Notes: generated by a model from the sequence alone, not told the origin. DNA of 64,000 nt from Rathayibacter sp. VKM Ac-2856 (GCF_013205055.1 NZ_JABMLF010000004.1:372001-436000), one strand, 5' to 3'; positions 26,965 to 35,107 are shown, counted from the stretch's first letter. Numbers and translations are program-made.

Positions 26965-28368
26965 TCAGTCGCGGCCGGTGATGCCGGCGGTCGACGCGAT
27001 CACGTCGCCCATCTTCTTGCCGAGGGCCTCGTAGAACATCGACAGCGGGAACTCGTCGTCCAGCACCGCGTCGGTGAGTCCTCGCGGGGCGCCCAGGAGC
27101 ACCTCGTCCGGCAGTCCGCGCGCCCAGGCGGAGGCGGGGTGCGGCGTGACCGTCGCGGCCACGAGCGCGTGCGCGGCGAGCCAGTGCGCCGTCTTCGGCC
27201 GGTCGATCGAGCGCCAGTAGAGCTCGTCGATGGCGTCCGACAGGGCGACGACGACGTCCGCGACGCTGTCCCACTCGAAGGCGAGGCGGGTGTCCGTCCA
27301 GTGCAGCACGCCGTGCTGGTGCAGCCAGGCGAAGAGCAGCTGGCCGCCGAGCCCGTCGTAGTTGCGCACGCGCGAGCCGGTCAGCGGGAAGCGGAAGAGC
27401 CGGTCGAACAGGATCGCGTACTGCACGGAGCGCGCCCGGGCGGCGAGCGCGTCCTCGTCGGCGTCCCGACGCTCCTGCCCGGCCAGGCGCCGCTCGATCG
27501 CCACCGACTCGCGGAACGCGGTCAGATCGCAGCGCAGCTCCTCGAGGGAGTAGAGGAAGAACGGCATCCGCTGCTTGATCATGAACGGATCGAACGGCAG
27601 GTCGCCGCGCATGTGCGTGCGGTCGTGGATGAGGTCCCACATCACGAAGGCCTCCTCCGCGGTGTGCTGGTCCTCGAGCATCCGCCGGGCGTCCGCCGGC
27701 AGCTCCAGCCGGGTGATCTCCGCCGCCGCCGAGACGACGCGGCGGAAGCGCGCGGCCTCGCGGTCGGCGAAGATCGCGCCCCAGGTGAAGGCGGGGACGG
27801 CGCGCATCGCGACGGTCTCGGGGAAGAGCACGGCGCTGTCCGTGTCGTAGCCCGCGGTGAAGTCGACGAAGCGGACCGGCACGAACAGCGCGTTCGAGTA
27901 GTCGCCCGCCTCGAGCTCGGCGACGAAGCGCGGCCAGACGACCTCGACCAGCACGGCCTCGACGTGGCGGTCGCGGCTGCCGTTCTGCGTGAGCATCGGG
28001 AAGACCACGAGGTGGCGCAGCCCGTCGATGCGGTCGAGCTGCGGCTGGAACGCCTGGAGCGAGTCGAGGAAGTCGGGAACGCCGAGGCCCTCCGCGCTCC
28101 AGCGCTCGAAGTCGAGGACGAGCGCCTCGAGGTAGGCCGCGTCGTGCGGGAAGGCGGGTGCGAGGGCGCGGACGGCGTCCACGAGCTGCTCGATCTCGGC
28201 GCGGGCCTCGTCGAGGCGGTCCGGATCTGCCAGCGAGCCGTCCTGCGCCTGCAGCGGCTGCAGCGCGGTCGCGGCGGCCTTGAGGCGGAGCCAGTCGCGG
28301 GAGGTCTCGATGCGGTCCTCGACGACCTCGGGTTCTCCGACGACGGTGCTCTGCACGAATTGCGACAT
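26965..28368 (-). CDS. DUF6421-like protein
   Basis: A 467-residue soluble protein that resembles the actinobacterial DUF6421 family; the name is given from memory of conserved stretches, function unknown. Distinctive parts are DYSNALFVPVRFVDFTAGYDTDSA, histidines in EEAFVMWDLIHDRTHMRGD, and LLFAWLHQHGVLHW. The HDRTH segment with acidic residues could bind metal, but this is a guess. Start choice is firm: AGGAGG lies 6 nt before the ATG and TTATAC some 20 nt further upstream serves as -10. The gene is flanked by repeats at its 3' end. Confidence 0.72.
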   Translation of the reverse strand: MSQFVQSTVVGEPEVVEDRIETSRDWLRLKAAATALQPLQAQDGSLADPDRLDEARAEIEQLVDAVRALAPAFPHDAAYLEALVLDFERWSAEGLGVPDFLDSLQAFQPQLDRIDGLRHLVVFPMLTQNGSRDRHVEAVLVEVVWPRFVAELEAGDYSNALFVPVRFVDFTAGYDTDSAVLFPETVAMRAVPAFTWGAIFADREAARFRRVVSAAAEITRLELPADARRMLEDQHTAEEAFVMWDLIHDRTHMRGDLPFDPFMIKQRMPFFLYSLEELRCDLTAFRESVAIERRLAGQERRDADEDALAARARSVQYAILFDRLFRFPLTGSRVRNYDGLGGQLLFAWLHQHGVLHWTDTRLAFEWDSVADVVVALSDAIDELYWRSIDRPKTAHWLAAHALVAATVTPHPASAWARGLPDEVLLGAPRGLTDAVLDDEFPLSMFYEALGKKMGDVIASTAGITGRD

Positions 28369-28605
28369 GGTGATCCTCCTCACGCTCGTATAACCGGGTG
28401 GTGCGGACCGGATGCGGCCCGTCTCCGAGCGTATGGGCCGTGGCGCGCGCTTTTCTTGCGTGGGGCCGGAGCGAATCCGCGAGGTCGGCGATCGGCGCGC
28501 ACGTCTCCGCCGGAAAGGCCCCTCTTCGCCGGATCGGCGGGGGTGACCGTCGGTGATTTCAGCCCGCGACCAGCCTTTTCGCAGGTAGGACCCCCCTTCC
28601 GGGGC

Positions 28606-28611
28606 TAGATT
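28606..28611 (+). promoter_or_regulatory. -10 element TAGATT in the 398-bp gap before the GNAT gene
   Basis: The 28369-28766 gap holds two divergent promoters. On the left is the TTATAC element of the DUF6421-like gene, on the right TAGATT. The latter leaves an untranslated leader of about 150 nt before the GTG at 28767, unusually long for this window. GAAAGGA stands about 9 nt before that start. Confidence 0.35.
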
Positions 28612-28766
28612 CACTGGGTTCCCGCCGTGACCCGCCCTGGGGGTCGAAGATGGTGCGGACATCACGGCCGCCCCCACCCTGCGGCCATCCGATCGACCTG
28701 CAGCTCCGAACACCCTGGCGGAGCGGCACGGACGTCGGTCCATCCTGAGAGAAAGGATCGGATCGC

Positions 28767-29303
28767 GTGACGGGACCCGAACCCGGAAGCGACCACAGAA
28801 CAGTCAGCATCGATCAGCAGTCCGAGACCCTCCGCCTCCTGCCCTGGCCGCAGGCGGACGTCACCGCACTCCGCAGCGACCTCGCGGAGTCGGACGACGG
28901 TCTCGAGACCGAAGGCGAGTTCCTCGACCGGCACGACCGCTACCTGCGCGGTTGGGCCGAGGGGAGCGGGTTCTTCTACGCGATCGAGCTCGACGGGCAC
29001 TGCGTCGGCTCCATCGGCTATTGGTACGGCCACTCGCGTGGCGTCATTGCCTACGAGACGGGCTGGAGCATCGCTCCCGCCGCCCGTGATCGGGGCGTCG
29101 TCGCACGGTCGGTGCGCCTGCTCCTCGCGGAGGCGGCGGCGTTCCCGATGCCGCGCTTCGTGCACGCGTACGTCCCCGCGGACGACGCTGAGGACAGCGC
29201 GATCTGCGTGGAGGCCGGCTTCGACCGCGTCGACGTCGTGGAGGCGGGCGACCCGCCGGCCCTCTACGCCGACTGGGCCTTCGACCTGGCGGACGTGGCC
29301 TAG
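28767..29303 (+). CDS. GNAT family N-acetyltransferase
   Basis: A 178-residue acetyltransferase-like protein. The fold is suggested by FFYAIELDGHCVGSIGYWYG (strands 2-4 region) and by TGWSIAPAARDRGVVARSVRLLLAEA, which takes the place of the acetyl-CoA loop. The usual Q/RxxGxG/A is altered to RDRGVV, so activity may be weak or the family divergent. A final ICVEAGFDRVDVVEAGD matches the terminal GNAT strands. It sits beside the repeat-rich border of the bacteriocin region. GTG start with GAAAGGA upstream. Confidence 0.72.
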   Translation: MTGPEPGSDHRTVSIDQQSETLRLLPWPQADVTALRSDLAESDDGLETEGEFLDRHDRYLRGWAEGSGFFYAIELDGHCVGSIGYWYGHSRGVIAYETGWSIAPAARDRGVVARSVRLLLAEAAAFPMPRFVHAYVPADDAEDSAICVEAGFDRVDVVEAGDPPALYADWAFDLADVA

Positions 29304-29336
29304 CGGCGGCGCGCCCCGCTCCCGGCGCTGGCCGAC

Positions 29337-29693
29337 CATGCTGATCGAGTAGCCCGCACAGCGGGCGTATCGAGATCCACCCTCCTGCAGAGCGCGGGGT
29401 CTCGATACGCGCTTCGCGCTACTCGACCAGCATGATCGCGCGCTGTCGCGCCCGTTCCCTGCGAGCTCCGCGACCGAATCGCGCGCCGTCGCGCCCGTTC
29501 CCTGCGTGCTCCGCGACCAGCGGGGTGCCGGGATGTTCACGCGTCTCGGCCGCGCTGGGCCCGTCCTTGCTGATCGAGTAGCCCGCGCAGCGGGCGTATC
29601 GAGATCCACCAGCGTCAGAAGTCGAGTCTGCAGAACCGGCCTGCTGAGGACGCCGGGTCTCGATACGCCCCTGCGGGGCTACTCGACCAGCAT
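29337..29693. repeat. Two head-to-head pairs of TCGAGTAGCC-family repeats (left border of bacteriocin cluster)
   Basis: Forward units at 29337-29381 and 29568-29610 and reverse units at 29397-29434 and 29655-29693 form two inverted pairs. Between them lies a 43-bp tandem duplication. The 745-bp stretch from 29304 to 30048 contains no convincing gene; beyond the repeats it holds only the bacteriocin leader. Confidence 0.85.
29435..29520. repeat. 43-bp tandem duplication
   Basis: Units 29435-29477 and 29478-29520 both begin ATCGCGCGC and contain GTCGCGCCCGTTCCCTGCG, differing at about four positions. A related segment, GCGCCGTCGCGCCCG, follows the repeat unit at 29693 and, slightly changed, the one at 33969. 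Confidence 0.8.
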
Positions 29694-29937
29694 CCCGGTG
29701 CGCCGTCGCGCCCGCTGCCGCCGGTGCGGATCGCTGACGCCGCTCGCGTCGGAGGCTGTGGGTCGCCGGCCGCGGGCGCAGCACCGAGAGGAACTCTTCG
29801 GGCCGCAGGCGGGCGGCTCGATCTCGGTCGGCCCTGGCTTTTCGCGCTCTACGACGACTGGGTATCGACGCGGCTGACTCGCTCCAGCTAGTGCGCGGCG
29901 TCGATCGGATGCGACGTTGTACGTCCAGCGAGGTGTG

Positions 29938-29959
29938 TCGAGGATATCTCGAATAGTGT
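29938..29959 (+). promoter_or_regulatory. Candidate promoter/operator of the bacteriocin gene
   Basis: An interrupted palindrome TCGAG-GATAT-CTCGA (29938-29952) is followed at once by TAGTGT (29954-29959), a possible -10. This would give a leader of about 80 nt before the bacteriocin ATG. Confidence 0.3.
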
Positions 29960-30048
29960 CGCCGTGCGGGCCGAGGATCGTCCCCTCCGCTCGTCCTGGC
30001 TCCGAGATCCCTTCGGGCCTGGCCGAGAGGGCGGAGAGGACCAGCCTC

Positions 30049-30381
30049 ATGAACACGAAGATCAAGCGATCCGCACTACGAGTCCTGGTGACCGCCGGTG
30101 CGGTCGCCGCCTTGGTCGGAGCAGGCGCGATCAGTGCCAGCGCCACGACGGATCACCCGGAGGGCGGTACGTGGGAGTACGGCATCCGCGAGTACTCGAG
30201 CACCCCGTACCTCTACTCCGAGTACCTGCACGATTCGAAAGAACACAAAGCGAGCACTATCAAGCACGATGGCTCGCTGAAGACCTCCGGCTGGATCAAG
30301 AGGGGCGAATGGGCGAAGGCTCCCGAGCAGGCTTCGAACTACAACACCAGAACCAACCACTGGTATTACGACGTCCGATAG
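30049..30381 (+). CDS. Lactococcin 972 family bacteriocin precursor
   Basis: A 110-residue secreted peptide precursor. Residues 1-32 form a Sec signal peptide (basic NTKIKR start, hydrophobic core, ASA cleavage after residue 32). The 78-residue mature part begins near EGGTWEYGI and ends NHWYYDVR, with a central run of Tyr, Ser and His, the pattern of the lactococcin 972 family (PF09683). The prototype binds lipid II and blocks septum formation; the same target here is inference. The ATG at 30049 has GGAGAGG about 10 nt upstream. The gene is visibly less GC-rich than its surroundings, fitting horizontal acquisition. Confidence 0.88.
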   Translation: MNTKIKRSALRVLVTAGAVAALVGAGAISASATTDHPEGGTWEYGIREYSSTPYLYSEYLHDSKEHKASTIKHDGSLKTSGWIKRGEWAKAPEQASNYNTRTNHWYYDVR

Positions 30382-30387
30382 CAACCG

Positions 30388-30999
30388 ATGTGTCGATATC
30401 GCGCGGCGATGGTCGCGCCCGTCCTAGTCGCTCTGACGGCTCTGCTCGGGGGATGCGCACAGTCGAGCCCCGATGCTCCGGCTGCCGCCGTCAACGGACC
30501 GGCGTTCGCCGGCCCCTGGGCGGCGGAGTTCCGCTCGCACTTCGACGACGCTGTGTCGGACTTCGAGCGTGGCGTTCTCGCTGACGGCGAGATCACCGAC
30601 CAGGAGTACTCGGAGATGACCGACCGCTTCTCGGGCTGCCTCGAGGCCGCGGGGTACGACTTCTCCGGTTTCGGACGCGACGGCTCCTACTCCGCCACGC
30701 CACTCTCGCCCGTCGACCCCGACACGACTCGGCAGGTCACCGACGACTGCGGAGTCGAGTCGGGCGAGCGGACCATCGGCGCTCTCTATACGTGGATCAA
30801 CCGGAATCCGGAGAACGTGGACGAGGCGTCGATCATGGTCGACTGCCTGCATCGGACGGGGCTGGTCGGCGCCGACTACACGGCGGAGGACTGGACGCGC
30901 GAGAACGCGGTGTCGTCGCTGCCCGCGTCGGTCCCCGCCGACCGCAAGGGCGAGTACGAGGAGTGCTCCGACGATCCGCTGGGGCTCATCGATGGCTGA
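30388..30999 (+). CDS. Four-cysteine lipoprotein of the bacteriocin cluster
   Basis: A 203-residue predicted lipoprotein. The signal ends in LLGGC with the lipidated Cys23. The mature part contains four further cysteines (84, 121, 153, 193), probably two disulfides, and acidic segments such as DGEITDQEYSEMTDRFSGC. It starts 6 bp after the bacteriocin stop and is clearly in the same transcription unit. I do not recognise a named family. A surface-bound immunity or maturation partner for the bacteriocin is a reasonable but untested idea. ATG 30388 is used; an internal ATG at 30409 is also possible. Confidence 0.75.
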   Translation: MCRYRAAMVAPVLVALTALLGGCAQSSPDAPAAAVNGPAFAGPWAAEFRSHFDDAVSDFERGVLADGEITDQEYSEMTDRFSGCLEAAGYDFSGFGRDGSYSATPLSPVDPDTTRQVTDDCGVESGERTIGALYTWINRNPENVDEASIMVDCLHRTGLVGADYTAEDWTRENAVSSLPASVPADRKGEYEECSDDPLGLIDG

Positions 31000-31011
31000 G
31001 CCGGTCCGGGC

Positions 31012-32049
31012 ATGAGGCCGTCGCGGGCCGCTCGCCTCTCGCTCGGCGTCGTCGTCGCGGTGCTGCTCGCGGCGGGCGGCGCGGGGACCGCCCTGCTGCT
31101 GGTGACGCCGACGGTGCCCGCGAGCCTGGCGGAGTCGTCCGGTCCGGAGACGGTTCCCGTCCCGTTCGAGGAGTTCGTCGATCCTCGTCAGGTCGAGGTC
31201 GGGTTCGAGCGCGCGCCGGACGTGTCCCTCGTCTCCGCGGTGGCGGGACTGCTGACCGCCTCCTCCTGCCGGGCGGGCGGATCGTTCTCGTCGGGCTCGT
31301 CGGCCCTCGCCGTCGACGGCGCGCCGGTGCTGTCCCTCGCGACGGCGACGCCGCTCTGGCGCGACCTCGTGAAGGGCGACACCGGTTCCGACGTGCGCGC
31401 GCTGCAGGAGGAGCTGATCCGCCTCGGCGCACCGCTGGTCGCCGACGGGATCCTCGGCGACGGCTCGATCCGCGCCCTCGAGCACCTGCTCGAGGAGGCG
31501 TCGGGGGAGGAGGAGCGGCTCACGTCGATCCCGCGGTCGCGGCTGCTCTGGATCCCCGCACCGACGGTCACCACGGCGTCCTGCGGGCTCTCGGTCGGCG
31601 GCCCGGTCGAGCCGGGGAGCACCGTGGCCGTCGTCTCCGGCGGGATCGCGGCGCTGCGTCTCGGGTCCGTGCCGACGGACGCGCTGCCGGGTGAGCGGCG
31701 GCTTCTCGTGGACGACGCGGTGCTGGCGCTCTCCCCGGAGGGCGCGGTCACCGCTGAGGCGGATCTGCGATCGTTCGCGGCCACGGTGTCCGCCCGGTCG
31801 GCGCTCGCCACGGAGGGGACGACGAGCGTCCGCGCCACCTCCGAGCTCGCGGCTCCCGTCCGGGTCGGCGTCGTCCCGCCGTCCGCGCTCGTCGCGCTCG
31901 AGGGCGTGCACGGCTGCGTCCTGGCCGACGGCTCCCCGGCTCGCGTCGAGGTCGTCTCCTCCGAGCTCGGCCGGACGGCGGTCGTCTTCCCCGACGGTGA
32001 AGAGCCGGCCTCGGTCGCGGTCCTGCCCGAGGCGCGGAGCTGCGGGTGA
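31012..32049 (+). CDS. Peptidoglycan-binding membrane-fusion-like protein
   Basis: A 345-residue protein with one N-terminal membrane anchor (residues 10-33) and an extracytoplasmic body. Residues 113-160 form a PG_binding_1-like unit (GDTGSDVRALQEELIRLGA then DGILGDGSIRAL). The C-terminal part is beta-rich with PVEPGSTVAVVSGG, like the barrel of HlyD/MacA adaptors. A plausible role is to link the downstream ATPase and permease to the cell wall. Its stop overlaps the ATPase GTG start by 4 bp. It begins 12 bp after the lipoprotein gene. Confidence 0.75.
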   Translation: MRPSRAARLSLGVVVAVLLAAGGAGTALLLVTPTVPASLAESSGPETVPVPFEEFVDPRQVEVGFERAPDVSLVSAVAGLLTASSCRAGGSFSSGSSALAVDGAPVLSLATATPLWRDLVKGDTGSDVRALQEELIRLGAPLVADGILGDGSIRALEHLLEEASGEEERLTSIPRSRLLWIPAPTVTTASCGLSVGGPVEPGSTVAVVSGGIAALRLGSVPTDALPGERRLLVDDAVLALSPEGAVTAEADLRSFAATVSARSALATEGTTSVRATSELAAPVRVGVVPPSALVALEGVHGCVLADGSPARVEVVSSELGRTAVVFPDGEEPASVAVLPEARSCG

Positions 32050-32657
32050 GGGTGCACGGGCTCGGGCACCGGTTCGACGGCGGCTCCTGGCTCTTCCGCG
32101 GGGTCGACGCGGACTTCCGGGTCGGCGAGACCCGCGCCGTCGTCGGCCCGTCGGGATCCGGCAAGAGCACGCTGCTCGCGCTGCTCGCGGGCTGGGTGCA
32201 GCCGGCCGAGGGCGGCGTCGAGCGGGGCGCTCGCGAGCGGATCGGCTGGGTGTTCCAGAATCCGCACGGCGTCGCCCGGCGGTCGGCGCTCGATCACGTC
32301 GCCCTGCCGTTCCTGGCCGGCGGGGTCTCCGGCGCCGAGGCCGATCGGTCGGCGGCCGCCCTCCTCGACCGGTTCGAGCTCGGGCACGCGGCCGACCGCG
32401 CTTTCCGCGAGCTCTCGGGAGGCGAGGCCCAGCGGCTGATGCTGGCACGGGCCCTCGCGGCGCGCCCCACCCTCCTCCTCATCGACGAGCCGACGGCCCA
32501 GCTCGACCAGCGGACGGCGCAGACCGTGAACCGGGCGATCGCCGAGGCCGCGACGCCGGACTGCGCCATCGTCGTCGCGACGCATGATCACGGCACCCGC
32601 GACTCCTGCACGGCGTCGCTCGACCTCGCCCTCCACTCCTTCGGAGGCGGCGAGTGA
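32046..32657 (+). CDS. ABC transporter ATP-binding protein of the bacteriocin cluster
   Basis: A 203-residue MacB/LolD-type ATPase. Walker A GPSGSGKST, Q-loop VFQNPHG, signature LSGGEAQRLMLARAL, Walker B LLLIDEPTAQLD and switch histidine ATHDHGTRDS are all intact. It resembles the ATPases of lactococcin 972 loci. It overlaps the adaptor gene before it and the permease gene after it by 4 bp each (GTGA), so the three should be made in fixed ratio. Role: powering export of, or protection from, the bacteriocin. Confidence 0.9.
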   Translation: MRVHGLGHRFDGGSWLFRGVDADFRVGETRAVVGPSGSGKSTLLALLAGWVQPAEGGVERGARERIGWVFQNPHGVARRSALDHVALPFLAGGVSGAEADRSAAALLDRFELGHAADRAFRELSGGEAQRLMLARALAARPTLLLIDEPTAQLDQRTAQTVNRAIAEAATPDCAIVVATHDHGTRDSCTASLDLALHSFGGGE

Positions 32658-33730
32658 GGCTGTCGACCCTGGTTCGGGAGGCCTGGCGCAACGTCTCGAC
32701 CGGCGCCTCGCGGGCGCTGCTGCTCTGCGCGTGCGTCCTCCTCGTCGCCCTGCCGATCCAGATCGCCGACCTCGCGGTGACGCGGCAGCACGTGCGGGAG
32801 GCGGAGGCGTACCAGCGGGCAGGCGCCTCCGTGCAGACCCTCGCGGCGCCCGGCCGGATCGACGGGGAGGCCTGCGCGGCGCTCGCCGACTCGGCGACGG
32901 TGCGGGCGGCGGGAGCGATCCGCACCGCGGCCGCCGATCTCGTCGCGGCCGCGCTGCCCCGCTCGCCGATCCCGCTCTTCGAGGTCACCGCCGGCGTCCC
33001 CGGGATCCTCCGCTCAGCGGCGAGGCCCGGGACCGGCGTGGTCCTCGGCCCTGAGGCCTCGGACGCCCTCGGGCGCGGCGGCGACCTCGCGCTCGCCGAC
33101 GGCGGCTCCGTCGTGATCCGCGGCGACTACGACTACCCGGACGACGGGCGCCGACGCGGCTTCGGCTACGCGGCCCTGGCGGGCGCCCCGGCCGGCGAGC
33201 GGCCCTTCGACGAGTGCTGGATCGACGCCTGGCCGCAGAGCGAGGGCGTCCGCGCCCTCCTCCTCACCACCGTGCTGCTCGGCGAGACCGCCCCGGACGA
33301 GCCGCCGCCCGCGCTCGCACCGCTGAACGCACGTCTCGGCACGGCCTTCGACGGCGGTGCCCGCAACGCCGAGCGGATCACCGTGGCCGCAGTGCCGCTC
33401 GGGGGCCTGCTCGCGCTCGCGGCGTGCTGGGCGGCGACGGCCCTGCGCCGCGTGGAGCTCGCCTCGGCCCTGCACTCGCGGATCCACCGCGTCGAGCTGC
33501 TGGCGATCCTGCTGCTGGAGTCGCTCGGGTGGCTGATCCCGATCGTCGCGGCGGGCCTCGCCGTGGCCCTGTTCTTCTCGAGCACGGGCCCGCCCCTCGA
33601 CGCGGGCGCGACCCTCGTCCAGGGCCTCCGCGCGCCGGCCGTCGCCCTGCTGGGCGCGGTGACGGGCGTCCTCCTCGGCGTGCTGACGACGCGCGAGAGG
33701 CACCTGTTCCGCTACTTCAAGAACCGCTGA
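32654..33730 (+). CDS. FtsX/MacB-type permease of the bacteriocin cluster
   Basis: A 358-residue permease with the MacB/FtsX layout: one N-terminal helix (about 18-40), an extracytoplasmic domain of about 190 residues, and three C-terminal helices (about 236-258, 276-304, 323-345). It lacks the seven-helix size of the classical lactococcin 972 immunity permease, which is about twice as long. With the ATPase and adaptor it forms a MacAB-like unit. It ends just before the right-hand repeat block that closes the cluster. Confidence 0.82.
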   Translation: MRLSTLVREAWRNVSTGASRALLLCACVLLVALPIQIADLAVTRQHVREAEAYQRAGASVQTLAAPGRIDGEACAALADSATVRAAGAIRTAAADLVAAALPRSPIPLFEVTAGVPGILRSAARPGTGVVLGPEASDALGRGGDLALADGGSVVIRGDYDYPDDGRRRGFGYAALAGAPAGERPFDECWIDAWPQSEGVRALLLTTVLLGETAPDEPPPALAPLNARLGTAFDGGARNAERITVAAVPLGGLLALAACWAATALRRVELASALHSRIHRVELLAILLLESLGWLIPIVAAGLAVALFFSSTGPPLDAGATLVQGLRAPAVALLGAVTGVLLGVLTTRERHLFRYFKNR

Positions 33731-33748
33731 CGGCGCCCCTGGGCCCCT

Positions 33749-33969
33749 CACGCTGATCGAGCAGCCCGTGGAGCGGGTGCACCGAGATCCACCGTTCTGC
33801 AGGCGTGGGGTCTCGATACGCGCTGCGCGCTACTCGACCAGCATGAACTCCCGAACCTCCGAGCAGGTGTCCCGCGCTGGCCGATCATGCTGATCGAGCA
33901 GCGGGCGGAGCGGGCGTGCCGAGGTCGATGGGTCTCGATACGCCCCTGCGGGGCTGTTCGACCAGCATG
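33749..33969. repeat. Two head-to-head repeat pairs (right border of bacteriocin cluster)
   Basis: Forward units 33749-33793 and 33886-33927 and reverse units 33807-33845 and 33930-33969. The last one plus about 28 bp beyond it matches 29655-29722 on the other side of the cluster in the same orientation. The 512-bp gap from 33731 to 34242 holds these repeats and a hairpin, and no gene. Confidence 0.85.
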
Positions 33970-34030
33970 AAGGCGCGCCGTAGCGCCCGGTCCCGCCGAG
34001 GATCGCCGTCGTCGCCCCACACGTCGGCTC

Positions 34031-34101
34031 GCACAACGTCAGCTGAGAGCACAGGGCGTCCCCTGTCGGAGGAGGGACCCCCTTCTCAGCTGACGTTGCG
34101 C
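34031..34101. terminator. Nested hairpin between convergent genes
   Basis: CAACGTCAGCTGAGA (34034-34048) pairs perfectly with 34084-34098, and ACAGGG/CCCTGT (34051-34066) forms an inner stem. It lies between the bacteriocin operon and the convergent hydrolase gene and probably terminates both. Confidence 0.55.
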
Positions 34102-34242
34102 GCGGCTCCGGCCGCAGAACATCAGCCGGCACGACTTCTCATCGCTGATGGGCGATGAGGACGACTCCTGACTGATGATCTGCACGCGCGCCGGGGTCGA
34201 GCCGGCGGAGCTCGTCGCCGACGGGCTGCTGACGGGCCCGGA

Positions 34243-35058
34243 TCAGAGGCCGTGGGCCGCCAGCCAGGGCCGCAGCACGGCGAGGAACTCCTCGGGGTGC
34301 TCGGCGCTGGGCAGGTGCGCGGCGTCCTCGAAGACGTGGGCCTCGGCGCCCGGAACCGTCGCCGCGAGGTACTCGTGCACCGGGAACGACTCGGAGACGT
34401 CGTGCGCGCCGACCGTGACGAGCGTCGGCACGGCGATGTCGACGACGCGGTCGTACGCCGGCGGCTCGATCGCGATCGGCCGGGGCTTCTCCGCCTCGTG
34501 GCCGGAGCGTCCGCGGGCGAGCTCGCGCACCGTCTCGACGAAGGCGGGATCGAGCGAGGCGGGGTCGCGGTCGGGGCCGACCGCCCACAGCTCCGCCTCC
34601 ATCCGCGCGACGCGCTCGTGGTCGCCGCTGGTCAGCACCGCGTCGATTTCGTCGAAGCGGCGGTCCTCCTCCTCCGTCAGGTCGGGGTAGGGGAAGCCGC
34701 CGACGCCGGGGGCGATCAGCACCAGGCCGGCGACGCGGTCCGGGTGCTCGAGGGTCAGGTCGAGCACGAGCGAGCCGCCGCGCGAGCAGCCGATCACCGT
34801 CGCGCGCTCGACGCCGAGGTGCTCGAGCACGTCGAGCGCGTCCTTCCTCGGATCGAACTCGACGTCGTCCGTCCTGGTCCCACCGAAGCCGCGGGTGTCG
34901 TACCGGATCACGAGGTGGTCCTCCGCGAGCGCCGGGACGAGCGGATCCCACATCCGCAGATCGGTGATGCCCGCGTGCACGAGCAGGAGGGCGGGAGCGG
35001 AGGCGTGGCCGTCCGCCTCCCAGTGCAGGGTCGCTCCGAGGACCTCGAGATGCGGCAT
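34243..35058 (-). CDS. Alpha/beta fold hydrolase
   Basis: A 271-residue hydrolase with the oxyanion segment LLVHAG, nucleophile Ser92 in GCSRGG, and the C-terminal acid and histidine in VTVGAHDVSE and EDAAHLPSAEHP. It has a lid region rich in acidic residues (LTEEEDRRFDEIDAV). It resembles 3-oxoadipate enol-lactonase and related esterases, but the substrate is not known. TACGGT stands 6 nt before the ATG. Confidence 0.87.
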   Translation of the reverse strand: MPHLEVLGATLHWEADGHASAPALLLVHAGITDLRMWDPLVPALAEDHLVIRYDTRGFGGTRTDDVEFDPRKDALDVLEHLGVERATVIGCSRGGSLVLDLTLEHPDRVAGLVLIAPGVGGFPYPDLTEEEDRRFDEIDAVLTSGDHERVARMEAELWAVGPDRDPASLDPAFVETVRELARGRSGHEAEKPRPIAIEPPAYDRVVDIAVPTLVTVGAHDVSESFPVHEYLAATVPGAEAHVFEDAAHLPSAEHPEEFLAVLRPWLAAHGL

Positions 35059-35064
35059 GCGCCC

Positions 35065-35070
35065 ACCGTA
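35065..35070 (-). promoter_or_regulatory. -10 element TACGGT for the hydrolase gene
   Basis: Reverse-strand TACGGT lies 6 nt before the ATG of the hydrolase, so the mRNA should be leaderless. Confidence 0.5.
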
Positions 35071-35107
35071 GGCCCGGCCCCGCGGCGGAGCAACGATCAG
35101 CGCCTCC

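Noticed and set aside
29419-29877. Short open frames within the repeat block left of the bacteriocin gene
   Set aside because: Their translations consist of the palindromic repeats themselves and lack ribosome binding sites.
34175-34690. Forward open frame beginning in the gap after the bacteriocin cluster
   Set aside because: Nearly all of it lies antisense to the alpha/beta hydrolase gene; the first 24 codons alone show no similarity or ribosome binding site.
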